The notes beneath the pieces were generated by a model. The model was not told where the DNA came from, made no database searches, and saw only the letters and a list, made by a program, of their open reading frames with translations. Source: Solimonas sp. (GTDB lineage Bacteria > Pseudomonadota > Gammaproteobacteria > Nevskiales > Nevskiaceae). From it: a stretch of DNA of 64,000 nt. Below are positions 8,343-19,673 of the stretch, in pieces (the stretch's first letter is position 1; each line of letters begins with the position of its first letter). Location: NCBI GenBank assembly GCA_030149365.1, contig JASBRP010000002.1:1-64000 (forward strand), read 5' to 3'. Position numbers and translations under genes: made by a program.

Positions 8343-9763
8343 AGAAGACCGTGTTCCGCCTGAATGCCCTGGCCGTCGCGGCGCTGCTCAGCGCCTGCGC
8401 CCTGGGGCCCGACTACCAGCGCCCCGGCATCGAGACGCCGGAGCGCATCCGTGGTGATGTCGCTGCCACGCAGGCGTCCTATGGCGACCTCGGCTGGTGG
8501 GAGGTCTACCAGGACCCGGCATTGAGCGCGCTGCTACGCCAGGGCCTGGATCGCAACCTGGACCTGCGCATGGCCGCCGCCCGTGTCGAGCAGGCGCGGG
8601 CCGCCGCCGGCGTCAGCCGCCTGCAGCAACTGCCGCAGATCGACGCCAGCGGTTCGGCCGCGCGGCGCAAGCTGTCGGAGTCCTCGGTATCGCCGGGCGC
8701 CGACCGCCTCGGCGAGCAGGCCTCCGCCAGCGTTGCCCTGTCCTGGGAGCTGGATCTGTGGGGGCGCCTGCGGCGCCTCAACCAGGCGGCGCGCGCCGAC
8801 CTGCTGGCCAGCGAGTACGCCCAGCGTGGTGTCGCCAACAGCCTGGTGGCGGACATCGCCACGGCCTATTTCAGCCTGCAGTCCTACGACCGCCGGCTCG
8901 ACATCACGCGCCGCACGATCACTACGCGCGAGGACTTCCTGAAGCTGACGCGCGCGCAGTACGAGCGCGGCGTGGTCAGCGGCCTGGATGTGTCGACGGC
9001 CGAAGCCCAGCTCGCCACTGCGCAGGCCAATCTGCCGGCGCTGGAGCGCAGCGTGGCGCAGGCCGAGAACCAGCTGTCGCTGCTGCTGGGCGGCAACCCG
9101 GCCGGTATCGTGCGCAGCGTGTCCGACGCCACAGCGGCGCCGATGCCGGAAACCCCGGCGGGCCTGCCGTCCAGTCTGCTGGAGCGGCGCCCGGACGTGC
9201 TGCAGTCGGAGCAGTCGCTGGTGGCCGCCAACGCGCGCATCGGCGCCGCCAAGGCGGCCTTGTTCCCGACGCTGTCGCTGACCGGCAGCTATGGCGTGCT
9301 CAGCAGCGACGTCTCCAACCTGTTCAGCTCGGGCGCCGAGAACTGGTCGGTGGGCGTGGGCCTGCTGCAGCCGCTGCTCAACGCCGAGCGCAACCTCTAC
9401 CAGGTGGACCTGGCGGATGCGCGCAAGCGCGAGGCCCTGCTGGGCTACGAGAAGACCGTGCGCAACGCCTTCCGCGAGGTGGCGGACAGCCTGGTGGGCC
9501 GCGAGAAGTCACAGGCCGTCTTGCAGGCACAGCAGCAGCAGGTGGACGCGTTGCGCCGCGCGGTGGACATCTCCAAGGCTCGCTACAAGCAGGGCTACTC
9601 GTCCTACTTCGACGTGATCAGCGCCGACCGCGACCTGTTCAACGCCGAGCTGTCGCATGACGCGGCGCGCCTGGATGCGCAGCTGTCGCTGGTACAGCTG
9701 TACCGCTCGCTGGGCGGCGGCTGGCAGACGCAGGGGCAGGGCGGCGACAATACCGGGCAATAA
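8339..9763 (+). CDS. Outer-membrane efflux channel lipoprotein, NodT/OprM type
   Basis: 474 residues with a lipoprotein signal (LLSAC, Cys20) followed by the ALGPDYQRP start typical of OprM/NodT channels. It contains two structurally repeated outer-membrane-efflux domains with long helices (RVEQARAAAGVSRLQQLPQ; LYQVDLADARKREALLGYE). SLLERRPDVLQSEQSLVAAN is the conserved 'RPDV' region. It forms the trimeric exit duct of the pump encoded immediately upstream (4-base overlap). The C-terminus is a short Gly/Gln-rich tail. The presence of all three components plus a divergent MarR makes this a complete, self-contained efflux system. Confidence 0.95.
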   Translation: MKKTVFRLNALAVAALLSACALGPDYQRPGIETPERIRGDVAATQASYGDLGWWEVYQDPALSALLRQGLDRNLDLRMAAARVEQARAAAGVSRLQQLPQIDASGSAARRKLSESSVSPGADRLGEQASASVALSWELDLWGRLRRLNQAARADLLASEYAQRGVANSLVADIATAYFSLQSYDRRLDITRRTITTREDFLKLTRAQYERGVVSGLDVSTAEAQLATAQANLPALERSVAQAENQLSLLLGGNPAGIVRSVSDATAAPMPETPAGLPSSLLERRPDVLQSEQSLVAANARIGAAKAALFPTLSLTGSYGVLSSDVSNLFSSGAENWSVGVGLLQPLLNAERNLYQVDLADARKREALLGYEKTVRNAFREVADSLVGREKSQAVLQAQQQQVDALRRAVDISKARYKQGYSSYFDVISADRDLFNAELSHDAARLDAQLSLVQLYRSLGGGWQTQGQGGDNTGQ

Positions 9764-9788
9764 AGCCCGACAGATTCCGGACGAAGCC

Positions 9789-10748
9789 ATGAACGCCACG
9801 TCACTCCCGCCGGCCCAGGACCTGGGCTACGGCATCACCTGCATCGACACCCTCCAGGAGCGTCCGGGCCTGGCCTGCTGCTACCTGGTGGGCCGCGACG
9901 GCGAGTACGCCTTCATCGAGGCCGGCACCGCCCATGGCGTGCCGCGCCTGCTTGCCCTTCTGGCCGATCGCGGCATCGCCCGCGAGCAGGTCCGCTACGT
10001 CATCCCCACGCACGTGCACCTGGACCATGCCGGCGGCGCCGGTGTGCTGATGCGCGAGCTGCCGGCGGCAAAGCTGGTGGCGCACCCACGCGGCGCGCGC
10101 CACCTGATCGACCCGTCCAAGCTGATCGCGGGTGCCGAAGCGGTGTACGGCAAGGCGGCTGTCGGCGAGATGTACGGCGAGATTGCCGCGATCCCCGAGG
10201 ATCGCGTCATCGTGGCCGGCGACGACCATGTGCTGCCGCTGGGCAAGGGCGAGCTGCGCTTCATCGATTCCCCGGGCCACGCGCGGCACCACTTCAGCAT
10301 CTGGGACGAGACCAGCCGCGGTTTCTTCACCGGCGACACCTTCGGCCTGTCCTACCGCGAGTTCGACGGCCCCGGCGGTCCTTACTTGTTCCCCACGACC
10401 ACGCCGGTGCAGTTCGAGCCGGAGGCCTGGTTCGGCACGCTGGACCGCTATCTCTCCTTCAAGCCCGAGCGCATGTTCCTGACCCACTTCAGCGTGGTGG
10501 AGAACGTGCAGAAGCTCGCGGCCGACCTGCGCGAGGGCCTGCAGCGCTACGTGGCGCTGGCCACGCCGCTGCGCGCGGCACCGCAGCGCCACGAGGCCCT
10601 GCTGGAGGCGCTGAACCAGGACGCGCTGGCAACGCTGAAGAAGCTCGGCAGCACCATGCCGGAGGCGACGGTGCGCGAGCTGCTGCGCTTCGACACCGAG
10701 CTGAACGCCCAGGGCCTGGAAGTCTGGCTCGACAAGCCGGCGGCCTGA
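9789..10748 (+). CDS. Metallo-beta-lactamase-fold hydrolase
   Basis: 319 residues from ATG 9789, just downstream of the channel gene; the frame is open further upstream but overlaps the channel gene and lacks family similarity there. The metal motif THVHLDHAGG places His75, His77, Asp79 and His80, with further ligands in DSPGHARHHF and FFTGDTFG. This is the glyoxalase II-like MBL subgroup. The C-terminal ~100 residues are helical (VVENVQKLAADLREGLQRY). Enzymes of this type hydrolyse thioesters, lactones or similar esters; the substrate cannot be read from sequence. It may be cotranscribed with the efflux operon. Confidence 0.85.
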   Translation: MNATSLPPAQDLGYGITCIDTLQERPGLACCYLVGRDGEYAFIEAGTAHGVPRLLALLADRGIAREQVRYVIPTHVHLDHAGGAGVLMRELPAAKLVAHPRGARHLIDPSKLIAGAEAVYGKAAVGEMYGEIAAIPEDRVIVAGDDHVLPLGKGELRFIDSPGHARHHFSIWDETSRGFFTGDTFGLSYREFDGPGGPYLFPTTTPVQFEPEAWFGTLDRYLSFKPERMFLTHFSVVENVQKLAADLREGLQRYVALATPLRAAPQRHEALLEALNQDALATLKKLGSTMPEATVRELLRFDTELNAQGLEVWLDKPAA

Positions 10749-10805
10749 ACGATCAAAAGCGGCCACGCTTGTCGTAAGCTCGGGCAAACGACAGGGGAGC
10801 GCCGC

Positions 10806-11486
10806 ATGACCCATTTGATCCCGGTGGCGGAAGGCATCTGGTGTGCCGCCGCGCCGCAGACCTTCATCGCCTTCCACATCGGCACGCGCATGACCGTGGT
10901 GCGCCTGTCTGGCGGCGGGCTGCTGCTGCATTCGCCGGTGCCGGTCACGCCGGAACTGCGCGCCGAGATCGACGCCCTGGGGCCGGTGAAGCACATCGTC
11001 TGCCCGAACCTGTTCCACCACCTCTACGCCGGCCAGGCCGCCGCGGCCTGGCCGCAGGCCCTGCTGCATGGTCCGGCCAAGCTGCACGCCAAGCGTCGCG
11101 ACCTGGCGTTCCAGGCCGTGCTGACGGACCAGCCGCATGCCGACTGGGCGGCCGACTTCGAGCTGCTGACGATCGAGGGCTGCCTGCTGGGTGAGACCGT
11201 GTTCTACCACCGGCCGACGCGCACGCTGATCGCCGCGGACCTGGTGGAGAACTTCAAGGATGCATCGCATGCGCCGACGCGCTGGTACCTGAAGCTCGGC
11301 AGCCTGCTCGGCAACGTTGGCTGGCACCCGCTGCTGCGGCTGGTCTACGTGCAGCGCCGCAAGGCGCGCGCCTGCATCGATCGCCTGCTGCAATGGCCCT
11401 TCGAACGCCTGGTGCTGGCGCACGGCGAGGTCATCGAGCGTGATGCGCGCGAGCAGGTACGGCAGGGGATGAGCTGGTTGAAGTGA
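10806..11486 (+). CDS. DUF4336-type MBL-fold-like protein
   Basis: 226 residues starting at ATG 10806 with upstream AGGGGAGC. It begins with a beta-lactamase-like fold (IWCAAAPQTFIAFHIGTRMTVVRLSGG) and has CPNLFHHLYAG where true MBL enzymes carry HxHxDH. LVLAHGEVIERD near the end is a remnant of the last metal motif. This pattern matches the DUF4336 family, in which the metal site is degenerate. Function is unknown. It follows the MBL hydrolase by 57 bases and may share its transcript. Confidence 0.75.
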   Translation: MTHLIPVAEGIWCAAAPQTFIAFHIGTRMTVVRLSGGGLLLHSPVPVTPELRAEIDALGPVKHIVCPNLFHHLYAGQAAAAWPQALLHGPAKLHAKRRDLAFQAVLTDQPHADWAADFELLTIEGCLLGETVFYHRPTRTLIAADLVENFKDASHAPTRWYLKLGSLLGNVGWHPLLRLVYVQRRKARACIDRLLQWPFERLVLAHGEVIERDAREQVRQGMSWLK

Positions 11487-11549
11487 AGCGGCGCGCTTTC
11501 AGCTGACGCAACCCGCGCGGCGAAAGCTTCGAGCGAGGAACCCTGAAAA

Positions 11550-11631
11550 CGTCATGCCGACGGAAGTCGGCATCCAGTCCTGGCATGAGTAGCCACCGCG
11601 TGACTGGATGCCGGCCTTCGCCGGTATGACG
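11550..11631. repeat. Dispersed-type intergenic inverted repeat
   Basis: Imperfect inverted repeat with arms of about 30 bases: CGTCATGCCGACGGAAGTCG... and its near complement ending ...CGCCGGTATGACG, around a 22-base centre. The 'GTCATGCC...GGCATCCAG' motif is a common dispersed intergenic element in GC-rich Proteobacteria. It lies between convergent genes and may double as a terminator. Confidence 0.65.
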
Positions 11632-11639
11632 ATGAACAA

Positions 11640-12292
11640 CTAGCGCCGGCCCGGCGTGCTCGGGCGGATGCTGACGGCACCGCGGCAGCGGTCGCTGACA
11701 TCGCGGCCGCATTCGCGGAAGGCGAATTCCTGGTTGAGGCAGATGCGCACCTCGCTGAGCCAGCGGCTCTTGCAGCTCAGTGCGATGCCCTCGGCGGTCA
11801 GCCCGGGATTGGCCTTCATGAAGTTGCGCTCGATCTCCGCCACATTGGTGGTGATCGGCTTGGCCGGAGCGGCATAGACCTCCGGAATCACGATGCGGCG
11901 GCGCGCCCGCTCGGTCTGGAGGAAGTACTGCTTCACGTCCAGTCCTGTGCAGGCACCGTGCTTGCGCCACTCATGGTCGATCAGGCGCTCGCTGGGCATC
12001 AGCGGCAGCATGCGCTCCACCAGGTTGGCCGGCACGCGATCCACGCGCTTGCAGTCGCGTGGGTAGCCGATCTCGTACTGCGGCCACAGGCCGTGCACCA
12101 CGAACTGGTAGGCGCGCTCGCACTGCTGTTCGCCGTCACTCTTGGCGGACGCGCAGTACTCCGGCGACCAGGACAGGGCCAGGATCCAGTAGTCGAAGGA
12201 AGCGGCCGCCTTCGCAGGCGGCGCCTCCGCACGGCAGGCCGCCGACGAGACTGCCAGGCACAGGCCCAGCAGCAGCTTGGCGAGCGCCCGCA

Positions 12293-12293
<1 letters not shown>
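11640..12293 (-). CDS. Ribonuclease T2 family protein
   Basis: A 217-residue exported RNase. The signal peptide ends near AACRAEA, then both T2 active-site blocks follow: CAS I FVVHGLWPQ with His67 and CAS II HEWRKHGAC with Glu108, Lys111 and His112. At least six cysteines could form disulphides in the periplasm, as expected for the family (RNA cleavage via 2',3'-cyclic phosphate). The ATG (12293-12291) overlaps the ppsA stop by one base in TGATG, so it is translationally coupled to ppsA. An ATG-less extension upstream would run into ppsA and is rejected. Bacterial RNase T2 is usually a nutrient-scavenging or periplasmic enzyme; coupling to ppsA is unusual. Confidence 0.92.
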
Positions 12294-14668
<2,375 letters not shown>

Positions 14669-14760
14669 GTTCTTTCCTGTTGCGTAGCTAGGGGCGTGCG
14701 AAGACCGCACGTTATGGTTTATAAGGGGTAAAACCACACAAACTATTGAAACTCAACACA

Positions 14761-15585
14761 ATGACGCCGCTGCGCCACGTTTTCTTCGTTTCCGACGGCA
14801 CCGGTATCACCGCCGAGACCCTGGGCCACACGCTGCTGACCCAGTTCGAGGCGGTGGAATTCAAGACCACCACGCTGCCCTTTGTGAATACGCCCGAGAA
14901 GGCGCGCAGCACGCTGGACTTCATCAACTTCATCGCCAAGGACGCCGGACTGCGGCCGCTGATCTTCAGCACCACGGTCAACGACGAGGTGCGCGCTATT
15001 TTACGCACCGCGGAGGCGCTTTTCCTGGATTTGTTCGATTTGATGATCCATACCATCGAATTGGAGCTGGGGGTGGCCTCCACCCATGCCCAGGGCCGGG
15101 CCCACGGCATGGCCAACCAGCAGAAGTACAACTCGCGCATTTCGGCGATGAACTACGCCATGGAGCACGACGACGGGCAGTCTACCCGCGACCTGGCCCG
15201 GGCCGACGTGATCCTGATCGCCCCCTCGCGCTGCGGCAAGACCCCCACCAGCCTCTACCTGGCCCTGCAGCACGGCCTGTTCGCCACCAATTTCCCCCTG
15301 ACCGAGGACGACCTGGAGCAGCAGAAGCTGCCGGGCAGCCTGAGGGGCCTGGAGAACAAGTGTTTTGGCCTGACCTCGGAGCCCGAGCGGCTGTCGCAGA
15401 TCCGCAGCGAGCGCCGGCCGGGGTCCAAGTACGCCTCCCTGGCCCAGTGCGCCTATGAACTGCGGCAGGCCGAGCAGCTCTATCGCCGCGCCCAGGTGCC
15501 GTTCCTGAACTCCGCCAACATGTCGATCGAGGAGATCGCCACCATGGTCATGCAGGAAAAGAACCTGCGTAAGCCGACGTTCTAG
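14761..15585 (+). CDS. ppsR: PEP synthase regulatory protein (kinase/pyrophosphorylase)
   Basis: 274 residues from ATG 14761; a TTG at 14746 would add five residues and cannot be excluded, as neither has a strong ribosome site. DUF299 protein that inactivates PpsA by ADP-dependent phosphorylation and reactivates it by phosphate-dependent dephosphorylation. The start HVFFVSDGTGITAETLGHTL and the P-loop-like SRCGKTPTSLYLALQHG around residue 155 are the family signatures. The ending MVMQEKNLRKPTF is typical. It is adjacent and divergent to ppsA, as in many Proteobacteria. Confidence 0.95.
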   Translation: MTPLRHVFFVSDGTGITAETLGHTLLTQFEAVEFKTTTLPFVNTPEKARSTLDFINFIAKDAGLRPLIFSTTVNDEVRAILRTAEALFLDLFDLMIHTIELELGVASTHAQGRAHGMANQQKYNSRISAMNYAMEHDDGQSTRDLARADVILIAPSRCGKTPTSLYLALQHGLFATNFPLTEDDLEQQKLPGSLRGLENKCFGLTSEPERLSQIRSERRPGSKYASLAQCAYELRQAEQLYRRAQVPFLNSANMSIEEIATMVMQEKNLRKPTF

Positions 15586-15620
15586 GGACCTTGTAGGAAA
15601 AATCTCTCTCCTGGCGCTTT

Positions 15621-15649
15621 TTGTCATCCGGACGTCATGCGGCTGACAT
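15621..15649 (+). promoter_or_regulatory. Pho box (PhoB binding site), three repeats
   Basis: TTGTCAT-CCGG-ACGTCAT-GCGG-CTGACAT: three 7-base units with 11-base periodicity, matching the PhoB half-site pattern (CTGTCAT with 4-base spacers). It ends 57 bases before the PhoX start at 15706, directly ahead of two phosphatase genes. The match is read directly; PhoB control follows from the known motif. Confidence 0.8.
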
Positions 15650-15705
15650 ACTCTTTGCGGGATAGCAGCCTCCCCCAAGCCACTGTTTTTCCGGAGAGTT
15701 TCGAC

Positions 15706-17031
15706 ATGACCCGCCTGATCGCGCCGGCCTATGGCCCGGTGTCGCGCCGTGATTTCCTGCGTACTGTGTTCTGGACCGCCGGCGCCGCCGGCACCCTGGG
15801 TCTGGCGGGCTGCAGTGGCAGCAGCGATTCGATCGGCGGGGGCGGCCCCTCCGGCAAGAGCCGCTTCGCCAGCATGGGCCCCTTGCAGGCCCCGGACGCC
15901 AACGGCCTGCGCCTGCCGGCCGGTTTCAGCTCCCGCGTGATCGCGGTGTCCGGCCAGCTGGTGCCGGGCAGCCTGAACCTATGGCACACCTTCCCGGACG
16001 GCGGCGCCACCTTCGCCACGCCGGACGGTGGCTGGGTGTACACCTCCAACTCCGAGTTCCCCTTGATCGGCGGCGTCGGCGCGGTGAAGTTCGACGCGCA
16101 AGGCAACATCGTCGATTCCTACCGCATCCTCAATTTCACCAACATCAACTGCGCCGGCGGCAAGACGCCCTGGGGCACCTGGCTGTCCTGCGAGGAAGTG
16201 GATACCGGCCGGGTCTACGAATGCGATCCGCAGAAGGCCGGCAACGGCACGGTCCGGCCGGTGCTGGGCACCTTCAAGCACGAGGCCGTGGCGGTGGACC
16301 CCGAGCACCGCCAGCTGTTCCTGACCGAGGACACCGGCAGCGGTCGCTTCTACCGCGTGACCCCCACCGAGGCCGACTGGCCGGTGGGCGCCGAGCGCCC
16401 GGCACTGCAGGAGGGCAAGCTGCAGGTGCTGCGCTTCTCGGAGCTGGCGGTGAACCAGTACCCGCCGGAGGATTTCGACCTGAGCCGCCCGCGGGCGGTG
16501 GTCTGGGAGGACGCCGTGGACCCGGGCAGCGCCCAGGCCGGCGTGCGCGATCGCCTGGGCGACGCGGCTCCGGGCACGGTCTTCAAGGGTGGCGAGGGCC
16601 TGTGGTACTTCAAGGGCCTGGTGTACTTCTCGACCAAGAGCGACAACCGCATCTGGTGCCATGACACCCGCGCGCAGACGCTCGAGGTGATCTACGACTT
16701 CGACAAGGCCACCGGCGAGGACAAGATCCTCAGCGGCGTCGACAACCTAACGGTCAGCGAGCACGGGGACGTGCTGGTGGCCGAGGACGGCGGCGACATG
16801 CAGATCTGCGTGATCCTGCCCAACCGCCGCGTGCTGCCGCTGCTGCAGGTGACCGATGCCGACGGCAAGCCGGACCTGGAATCCGAGATCACCGGCCCGG
16901 CCTTCTCGCCGGACGGCAAGCGCCTGTATTTCAGCGCGCAGCGCAGCGGGCGCGTGGGGCGCGGCGGCACGGGCATCACCTTCGAGGTGACCCTGCCATT
17001 CTCGGCCTGCCCCAGCGGCATCTGCCCCTGA
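15706..17031 (+). CDS. PhoX-type (DUF839) alkaline phosphatase, Tat-exported
   Basis: 441 residues from ATG 15706 with GGAGAG upstream. A twin-arginine signal (SRRDFLRTVFW, residues 13-23) is followed by a possible lipobox (LGLAGC). Family signatures include NCAGGKTPWGTWLSCEE, GTFKHEAVAVDP and LTEDTGSGRFYRVTP, typical of PhoX beta-propellers that use Ca/Fe cofactors to hydrolyse phosphomonoesters outside the cytoplasm. It is shorter than the classical ~600-700 aa PhoX and belongs to the compact DUF839 form. A Pho box lies upstream and a PhoD gene 45 bases downstream, so it is probably part of the phosphate-starvation response. Confidence 0.88.
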   Translation: MTRLIAPAYGPVSRRDFLRTVFWTAGAAGTLGLAGCSGSSDSIGGGGPSGKSRFASMGPLQAPDANGLRLPAGFSSRVIAVSGQLVPGSLNLWHTFPDGGATFATPDGGWVYTSNSEFPLIGGVGAVKFDAQGNIVDSYRILNFTNINCAGGKTPWGTWLSCEEVDTGRVYECDPQKAGNGTVRPVLGTFKHEAVAVDPEHRQLFLTEDTGSGRFYRVTPTEADWPVGAERPALQEGKLQVLRFSELAVNQYPPEDFDLSRPRAVVWEDAVDPGSAQAGVRDRLGDAAPGTVFKGGEGLWYFKGLVYFSTKSDNRIWCHDTRAQTLEVIYDFDKATGEDKILSGVDNLTVSEHGDVLVAEDGGDMQICVILPNRRVLPLLQVTDADGKPDLESEITGPAFSPDGKRLYFSAQRSGRVGRGGTGITFEVTLPFSACPSGICP

Positions 17032-17076
17032 GCCTGTGCCTGATCATTCTGAATTTCGATTACTGGGGAAAGCTGC

Positions 17077-18768
17077 ATGTCCGGACCACGCCGTCGTTCC
17101 ACCCGCCGCAAGAGCGGCCTGAGCCGTCGCGACTTCCTGCGCCGCGCTGGCGGCGTTGCCGCCTTCGGCGCGCTGCCGATGCTGCCGGGCTGCGGCAGCT
17201 CCGATCCGGTCGGTGCCGGCGGTGACGCCGAGTTCCTGCACGGGGTCGCCAGCGGCGACCCGCTGTCGGACCGCGTGATCCTGTGGACCCGCGTCACCAC
17301 GGCGGCCGAGCGCGCCTCGGTGAGCTACGAGGTGGCCAGCGACGCGGATTTCCGCAGTATCGTCAGCCGCGGCAGCTTCATCACCGACGCGGCGCGCGAC
17401 TACACGGTGAAGGTGGACGCCGCCGGCCTGCAGCCGGCCACCACCTACTACTACCGTTTCCAGGCTGGCAAGCAGACCTCGCCGGCCGGACGCACGCGCA
17501 CGGCGCCCTCGGGCGCCGTGGATCGCCTGCGCGTCGGTGTGGTGTCCTGCTCCAGCTATGCCCACGGCTATTTCAATGCCTACCGCAAGCTGGCGCAGCG
17601 CGCCGACCTGGACGTGGTGCTGCACCTGGGCGACTACATCTACGAATACGGCACCGGCGAATACGGCAGCGTGCGTCCGTACGAGCCCGACCACGAAATC
17701 CTGACGCTGTCCGACTACCGCACGCGCCACGCCTACTACAAGCGCGAGGCCGACGTGCAGGCGGTGCACCGCCAGCATCCCTTCATCACGGTCTGGGACG
17801 ACCACGAGACCGCCGACAACAGCTGGCAGGGCGGCGCCGCCAACCACACCGAGGGCGCGGAAGGCGAATGGGCGCTACGCAAGGCCTGGGCGATCCAGGC
17901 CTATCACGAGTGGATGCCGATCCGTACGCCGGACCAGGCCAACCTCGAGCGCATCTACCGCAGCTTCCGTTACGGCGACCTGGCCGAGTTCACGATGCTG
18001 GACACCCGCATCATCGGACGCGACCTGCAGGCCTCGCTGGTGGATGCCGGCAGCATCAACGACCCGGATCGCCAGCTGATCGGCGAGCCGCAGCGCAACT
18101 TCCTGGCCACCACGCTGGCCAACGCCGGCGAGGTGAAGTGGAAGTTCCTCGGCCAGCAGGTGATGTTCGGCCAGCTGCGCGTGGGGCTGCCGGAGTTGTC
18201 CCTCGTGACGGAAATCCCGGTGCCGCAGCTGCAGGCGCTGCTGCAGGGCCTGCCCCTGGTCAGCACCGGCGGCCTGGTCATCAATACCGACCAGTGGGAC
18301 GGCTACCGCCCGGAGCGCCAGCGGGTGCTGGACCTGATCTCGGGCCTGGACCTGGACAACGTGGTGGTGCTCACCGGCGACATCCACAGCTCCTGGGCCA
18401 TGGACATCTCGCACGATCCGAACAACCCGCTGGTCTACAATTCCATCACCGGCGACGGCTCGCGGGCGGTGGAGTTCGTCTGCACCTCGGTGACCTCGCC
18501 GGGCCTGGAGCCGCTGAATCCCCTTGCCGGTGCGCTGCGGCTGCTGAACCCGCACATGAAGTACGTGGACGTCGCCCGCAAGGGCTACCTGCTGCTGGAC
18601 ATCGTCCCGGAGAAAGTCACCGGCGAGTTCTGGTACGTGGACACGGTGGAGTCGGTCAGCGAGAACGAGAGCTTCGGCACGGCTTTCTCGACGGCGGATG
18701 GCAGCAATCGGCTGAGCTCGGCGGGGCAAACGGAGCCGAAGCCGGTGGCTCCGGCGCTGGTGGCGTAA
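17077..18768 (+). CDS. phoD: PhoD-type alkaline phosphatase/phosphodiesterase, Tat-exported
   Basis: 563 residues. Twin-arginine signal SRRDFLRRAGG (residues 16-26). The PhoD N-terminal domain includes HGVASGDPLSDRVILWTRV. The metallophosphatase core has HLGDYIYEYG, VWDDHETADNSWQGGAANH (metal ligands) and VVLTGDIHSSWAMD. The family uses Fe/Ca to hydrolyse phosphomonoesters and diesters such as teichoic or nucleic acid fragments. It follows the PhoX-like gene by 45 bases with no terminator between, so both probably share the Pho-box promoter. Confidence 0.94.
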   Translation: MSGPRRRSTRRKSGLSRRDFLRRAGGVAAFGALPMLPGCGSSDPVGAGGDAEFLHGVASGDPLSDRVILWTRVTTAAERASVSYEVASDADFRSIVSRGSFITDAARDYTVKVDAAGLQPATTYYYRFQAGKQTSPAGRTRTAPSGAVDRLRVGVVSCSSYAHGYFNAYRKLAQRADLDVVLHLGDYIYEYGTGEYGSVRPYEPDHEILTLSDYRTRHAYYKREADVQAVHRQHPFITVWDDHETADNSWQGGAANHTEGAEGEWALRKAWAIQAYHEWMPIRTPDQANLERIYRSFRYGDLAEFTMLDTRIIGRDLQASLVDAGSINDPDRQLIGEPQRNFLATTLANAGEVKWKFLGQQVMFGQLRVGLPELSLVTEIPVPQLQALLQGLPLVSTGGLVINTDQWDGYRPERQRVLDLISGLDLDNVVVLTGDIHSSWAMDISHDPNNPLVYNSITGDGSRAVEFVCTSVTSPGLEPLNPLAGALRLLNPHMKYVDVARKGYLLLDIVPEKVTGEFWYVDTVESVSENESFGTAFSTADGSNRLSSAGQTEPKPVAPALVA

Positions 18769-18771
18769 CCT

Positions 18772-18803
18772 TTCCCCTCGCCCGCGCGCGGGAGAGGGGT
18801 AGG
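18772..18803. repeat. REP-like GC-rich stem
   Basis: TTCCCCTCGCCCGCGCGCGGGAGAGGGG-type imperfect palindrome directly after the phoD stop. 'CCCTCTCCCGC...GCGGGAGAGGG' sequences are common dispersed elements in GC-rich gammaproteobacteria. It probably acts as the phoD terminator. Confidence 0.45.
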
Positions 18804-18826
18804 GCAACGCATGGAGCGGTTGCCGA

Positions 18827-18886
18827 GAGAGGGTCTCTGTAGATCATGCAATGATTGGCCTTTCGCCAATTTACAGAAACCCTCTC
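18827..18886. repeat. Nested stem-loop element
   Basis: Outer arms GAGAGGGTCTCTGTA (18827-18841) and TACAGAAACCCTCTC (18872-18886) match at 14 of 15 positions. Inside them ATTGGC-CTTTC-GCCAAT (18854-18870) is a perfect hairpin. The layout resembles a short MITE-like or REP-derived element; no coding capacity. Confidence 0.6.
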
Positions 18887-18899
18887 CCGCCCTGCGGGG

Positions 18900-18950
18900 C
18901 TGTTGGCTCAGTGGGGAGCGACATTGAGTCGCTCCCCACTGAGCCAACAG
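18900..18950. repeat. Perfect 23-bp inverted repeat with 5-base loop
   Basis: CTGTTGGCTCAGTGGGGAGC... (18900-18922), ATTGA, then the exact reverse complement (18928-18950). It interrupts what looks like a second REP-like pair (GCCCTGCGGGG before, CCTCCCGCAAGCGGG after), as if inserted into it. The gap 18769-18994 is thus filled by three stacked repeat elements and no gene. Confidence 0.75.
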
Positions 18951-18994
18951 CCTCCCGCAAGCGGGCAAGGGGACAGAAGCTTTAAAATCCCGCC

Positions 18995-19597
18995 ATGTCC
19001 GCCTATTCCCCCCGTCTCAGCCGCCTGATCGAAGCCCTGCGCCGCCTGCCCGGCGTCGGGCCCAAGTCGGCGCAGCGCATGGCCTTCCACCTGCTGGACC
19101 GTGACCGCCAGGGCGCGCAGCTGCTCGGCGAGACCCTGATCGAGGCCTTGGGCGGCATCGGTCGCTGTTCCAGCTGCCGCATGTTCTGCGACGAGGGCGA
19201 AAGCTGCCGCTACTGTTCCTCCTCGCGCACGGGGGCGGGCCAGCTCTGCGTGGTGGAGTCCCCGGCCGACCTGATGGCGATCGAGAACGGCACCTCCTAC
19301 CGTGGGCGCTACTTCGTGCTGATGGGGCGGCTGTCGCCGCTGGATGGCATCGGCCCTGACGAACTGGGGCTGGACCGGCTGCAGGCGCAGCTCGCGGCGG
19401 GCGACGTGCAGGAAATGATCATTGCCACCAACCCCACGGTAGAGGGCGAGGCCACGGCCTACTACTTAGCGGAGATGGCGCGCGGGCAGGGACTCAAGGT
19501 GACCCGCATCGCCCATGGCGTGCCGATGGGCGGGGAGCTGGAGTACGTGGATGGCGGCACGCTGGCGCATGCGCTGAGCGGGCGCACACCGGTCTGA
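18995..19597 (+). CDS. recR: Recombination mediator RecR
   Basis: 200 residues, the usual RecR length. Helix-hairpin-helix [17 protein letters not shown] (residues 18-34), zinc site Cys58, Cys61, Cys71, Cys74 ([17 protein letters not shown]), then a Toprim domain ([32 protein letters not shown]) and the Walker B-like C-terminus. With RecF/RecO it loads RecA on gapped DNA. In many genomes recR follows dnaX-ybaB; here neither is present, and it is preceded by the repeat region after phoD, so it is likely transcribed alone. Confidence 0.97.
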   Translation: MSAYSPRLSRLIEALRRLPGVGPKSAQRMAFHLLDRDRQGAQLLGETLIEALGGIGRCSSCRMFCDEGESCRYCSSSRTGAGQLCVVESPADLMAIENGTSYRGRYFVLMGRLSPLDGIGPDELGLDRLQAQLAAGDVQEMIIATNPTVEGEATAYYLAEMARGQGLKVTRIAHGVPMGGELEYVDGGTLAHALSGRTPV

Positions 19598-19614
19598 TCG
19601 CGAGAGCCCCGCAG

Positions 19615-19661
19615 GAGCGGCCGTTGGCCGCGAATTGCCCCATCGCGGCCAGCGGCCGCTC
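19615..19661. repeat. REP-like inverted repeat / bidirectional terminator
   Basis: Arms GAGCGGCCGTTGGCCGCGA (19615-19633) and TCGCGGCCAGCGGCCGCTC (19643-19661) pair at 18 of 19 positions. It sits between the convergent recR and phhB genes. This 'AGCGGCC-TTGGCCGC' form is a common dispersed intergenic repeat. Confidence 0.65.
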
Positions 19662-19673
19662 CCCCGGAGGCGG

